From Burkholderiales bacterium (GTDB taxonomy: Bacteria > Pseudomonadota > Gammaproteobacteria > Burkholderiales > Burkholderiaceae_C), in assembly GCA_021732385.1 (NCBI GenBank), contig JAKFVA010000001.1, positions 1 through 64,000 of the forward strand: a DNA stretch of 64,000 nt. Direction: 5' to 3'. A program made the translations under genes and the position numbers. The notes under the pieces were generated by a model. That model saw only the letters and a list, made by a program, of their open reading frames with translations, was not told where the DNA came from and did no database searches. Below, in pieces: positions 62,734-64,000 of this stretch (positions within the stretch are counted from its first letter, which is position 1; each line of letters opens with the position of its first letter).

Positions 62734-63636
62734 ATGGCAGCTTTGATTTGCGGCTCTTTGGCCTTTGACACCATCATGAACTTTGAGGGTCACTTCTCCG
62801 ACCAGATACTGCCCAACCAATTGCACAACCTCAACGTATCGTTTCTGGTGCCTGGCCTGCAACGCGACTTTGGTGGCTGCGCTGGGAATATTGCCTACAG
62901 CCTGAAAGCGCTGGGGGGTACGCCGCTGCCATTAGCCACACTGGGCAGCGACGGCGTAAGCTACCTGCAGCGGCTCAAAGACTTGGGTATCAGCACCGAG
63001 TTCGTGTGCACAGCGGAAAGCAGCTACACCGCACAGGCCATGATCATGACCGACAACGCCAACAACCAGATCACCGCCTTTCACCCTGGCGCGATGATGC
63101 AGGCGCACCTGACACACATTACCCCGCATGCCGACATTCGCATTGGCATCATCAGCCCCGACGGACGTGACGCCATGCTGCAACATGCGGCGCAGTTCAA
63201 GGCAGCTGACATTCCTTTTGTATTTGACCCTGGCCAAGGCTTGCCCATGTTCGACGGCGTAAATTTGCGGCACTTTATTGAGCAAGCTACCTGGGTCGCT
63301 GTAAACGACTACGAAGGCAAGATGCTCAGCGACCGCACCGGCCTTACGCCCGCCGCCATTTCACAGCGCGTGCAGGGCTTGGTGATTACCTTGGGCGCGG
63401 AGGGCTGCGAGGTGTGGGTGGATGGCCAAAAAACCCATGTGCCGCCGGTTGCCCCCACCGCCGTGGTAGACCCAACCGGTTGCGGTGACGCCTTTCGCGG
63501 TGCGTTGTTGTTCGGGCTGGAGCGTGGCTGGCCGTTGTCCCAATGTGCTGCTTTAGGCAACCAAGTCGGCTCGCTCAAAATTGCGCAGCGCGGGCCGCAG
63601 AATTACCACTTGGGTGGCTTGCAGATGCCGCAGTAG
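62734..63636 (+). CDS. PfkB family carbohydrate/nucleoside kinase
   Basis: This 300-residue ribokinase/PfkB-superfamily enzyme has the N-terminal GGxxxN-like FGGCAGNIAYSLKALGG (PfkB signature 1) and the C-terminal DPTGCGDAFRGALLFGLERG (residue 246 onward) with catalytic Asp252. NFEGHFSDQILPNQLHNLNV is typical of the adenosine-kinase-like subgroup found in Burkholderiales. Substrate is not determined by sequence; adenosine or ribokinase activity is plausible. Convergent with the Nudix gene. Confidence 0.88.
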   Translation: MAALICGSLAFDTIMNFEGHFSDQILPNQLHNLNVSFLVPGLQRDFGGCAGNIAYSLKALGGTPLPLATLGSDGVSYLQRLKDLGISTEFVCTAESSYTAQAMIMTDNANNQITAFHPGAMMQAHLTHITPHADIRIGIISPDGRDAMLQHAAQFKAADIPFVFDPGQGLPMFDGVNLRHFIEQATWVAVNDYEGKMLSDRTGLTPAAISQRVQGLVITLGAEGCEVWVDGQKTHVPPVAPTAVVDPTGCGDAFRGALLFGLERGWPLSQCAALGNQVGSLKIAQRGPQNYHLGGLQMPQ

Positions 63637-63762
63637 GACAAAGGCCCTGAAAAGCCAAAATGGCTCTGAAACAGGCAAAAACCGCTTTTTTGACGGCTAT
63701 GCAATGATTTTCAGATTTTAGGTCATTTATCAGGCATCAAATTAAGTCACATTCCAGTGCTG

Positions 63763-63806
63763 GTGTGCGGGTAACGCTACTTATTTTTTACTCAAAATAA
63801 ATAGCA
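63763..63806. repeat. Solo right end of inverted-repeat element (copy E)
   Basis: GTGTGCGGGTAACGCTACTT followed by a T run, ACTC and AAATAAATAGCA matches the right terminus of the family (read inward: TGCTATTTATTTTGAGTAAA). A full 249-bp copy would reach into the PfkB gene, so the left half is missing. The rest of the 181-bp gap (63637-63762) is AT-rich with no gene. Confidence 0.7.
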
Positions 63807-63817
63807 AATACAGCGCA

Positions 63818-64000
63818 TCAAGCTGATGTGAGCGCAATCTCAACCGCGCCCAGTTCTACGCCCTGCTCTTGCGCCAACCATTGCAGCACCGGCACACTGC
63901 CGGGCAACACGGGGCGCACGCTGAGCGGCAGCCGCTGCCAGGAAAATTGCTGGCCTTCGTGCATCTGCAAAGCGCCGATCCAGGCGAACACCTTGCAAAA
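63818..64000 (-). CDS. Nudix (MutT-like) hydrolase, C-terminal part, cut by window edge
   Basis: Sixty codons and a TGA on the minus strand read IGALQMHEGQQFSWQRLPLS, then VRPVLPGSVPVLQWLAQEQG near the end. GREGQ/HEGQ-FxWQRLP and VLPGxxPVLxWL are the C-terminal pattern of MutT-type 8-oxo-dGTP hydrolases (sometimes fused to a thiamine-phosphate-synthase domain) in Burkholderiales. The Nudix box itself lies outside the window, so the assignment rests on the tail. Confidence 0.6.
   Translation of the reverse strand, partial: FCKVFAWIGALQMHEGQQFSWQRLPLSVRPVLPGSVPVLQWLAQEQGVELGAVEIALTSA

Overview
The window looks like a chromosomal segment of a betaproteobacterium of the order Burkholderiales, most likely family Comamonadaceae (Rhodoferax/Polaromonas-like). 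The basis is the moderately GC-rich coding style and several local gene orders I associate with that group: fkpB-ispH-serS, a rhodanese gene-grxC-secB-gpsA, divergent apbC/metG, accB-accC-prmA and scpA-bioB-panB-panC. The genus assignment is an inference; no rRNA or other marker is in view.

Layout. (1) Positions 1-3890 are an accessory patch bounded by a tRNA-Ser gene: IS1-like and IS3-like transposase remnants, an XRE-ImmA/IrrE protein paired with a DUF4411 PIN-like protein, two small membrane proteins, a truncated sensor-like N-terminus and a HigBA toxin-antitoxin pair. (2) Positions 3890-9250 are housekeeping: tRNA-Ser, a TauE exporter, serS, ispH, fkpB, radC and an Smr protein. (3) Positions 9587-13478 hold a class II Fic protein with an operator-like array upstream and a large FtsX-type permease. 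(4) Positions 13475-30773 form a 17-kb formate-oxidation region on the minus strand. It contains fdhD, a Tat-exported membrane formate dehydrogenase of FDH3 type (alpha, beta and cytochrome b subunits, small exported accessory proteins, TorD-like chaperone, polyferredoxin, DUF3306, DUF3305), a soluble NAD-linked formate dehydrogenase (FdsA and a fused FdsG-FdsB), and a LysR regulator. (5) Positions 30790-51724 are core metabolism and cell maintenance: apbC, metG, a degenerate GGDEF sensor, a SulP transporter, scpA, bioB, panBC, gpsA, secB, grxC, gpmA, ctpA, moeB-like, tldD and aroG. (6) Positions 51802-56160 carry one very large type IIG-like restriction-methyltransferase gene between aroG and mpl. 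(7) Positions 56300-64000 are again core: mpl, a nucleotidyltransferase, tlpA, accB, accC, prmA, a DUF3426 protein, a PfkB kinase and the end of a Nudix gene.

How the genes work together. The two formate dehydrogenases would deliver electrons to the quinone pool (exported enzyme) and to NAD+ (cytoplasmic enzyme). Both need sulfur transfer by FdhD, and only one fdhD copy is visible. The LysR protein and a perfect 17-bp palindrome sit just upstream of the fds genes. The DAHP synthase gene aroG is preceded by a Phe/Tyr-rich leader peptide and an attenuator whose alternative pairing can be read directly from the sequence.

The most notable non-gene signal is a dispersed inverted-repeat element. 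Its roughly 43-bp termini contain the core ATAGCGCTACCCGCACGTC. It occurs at least six times here: two complete 249-bp copies, one nearly complete copy and three solo ends. Four copies lie between convergent genes, one lies directly against the fdsA stop codon, and one supplies the stop codon of the restriction gene. I found no CRISPR array, rRNA operon, prophage or replication origin.
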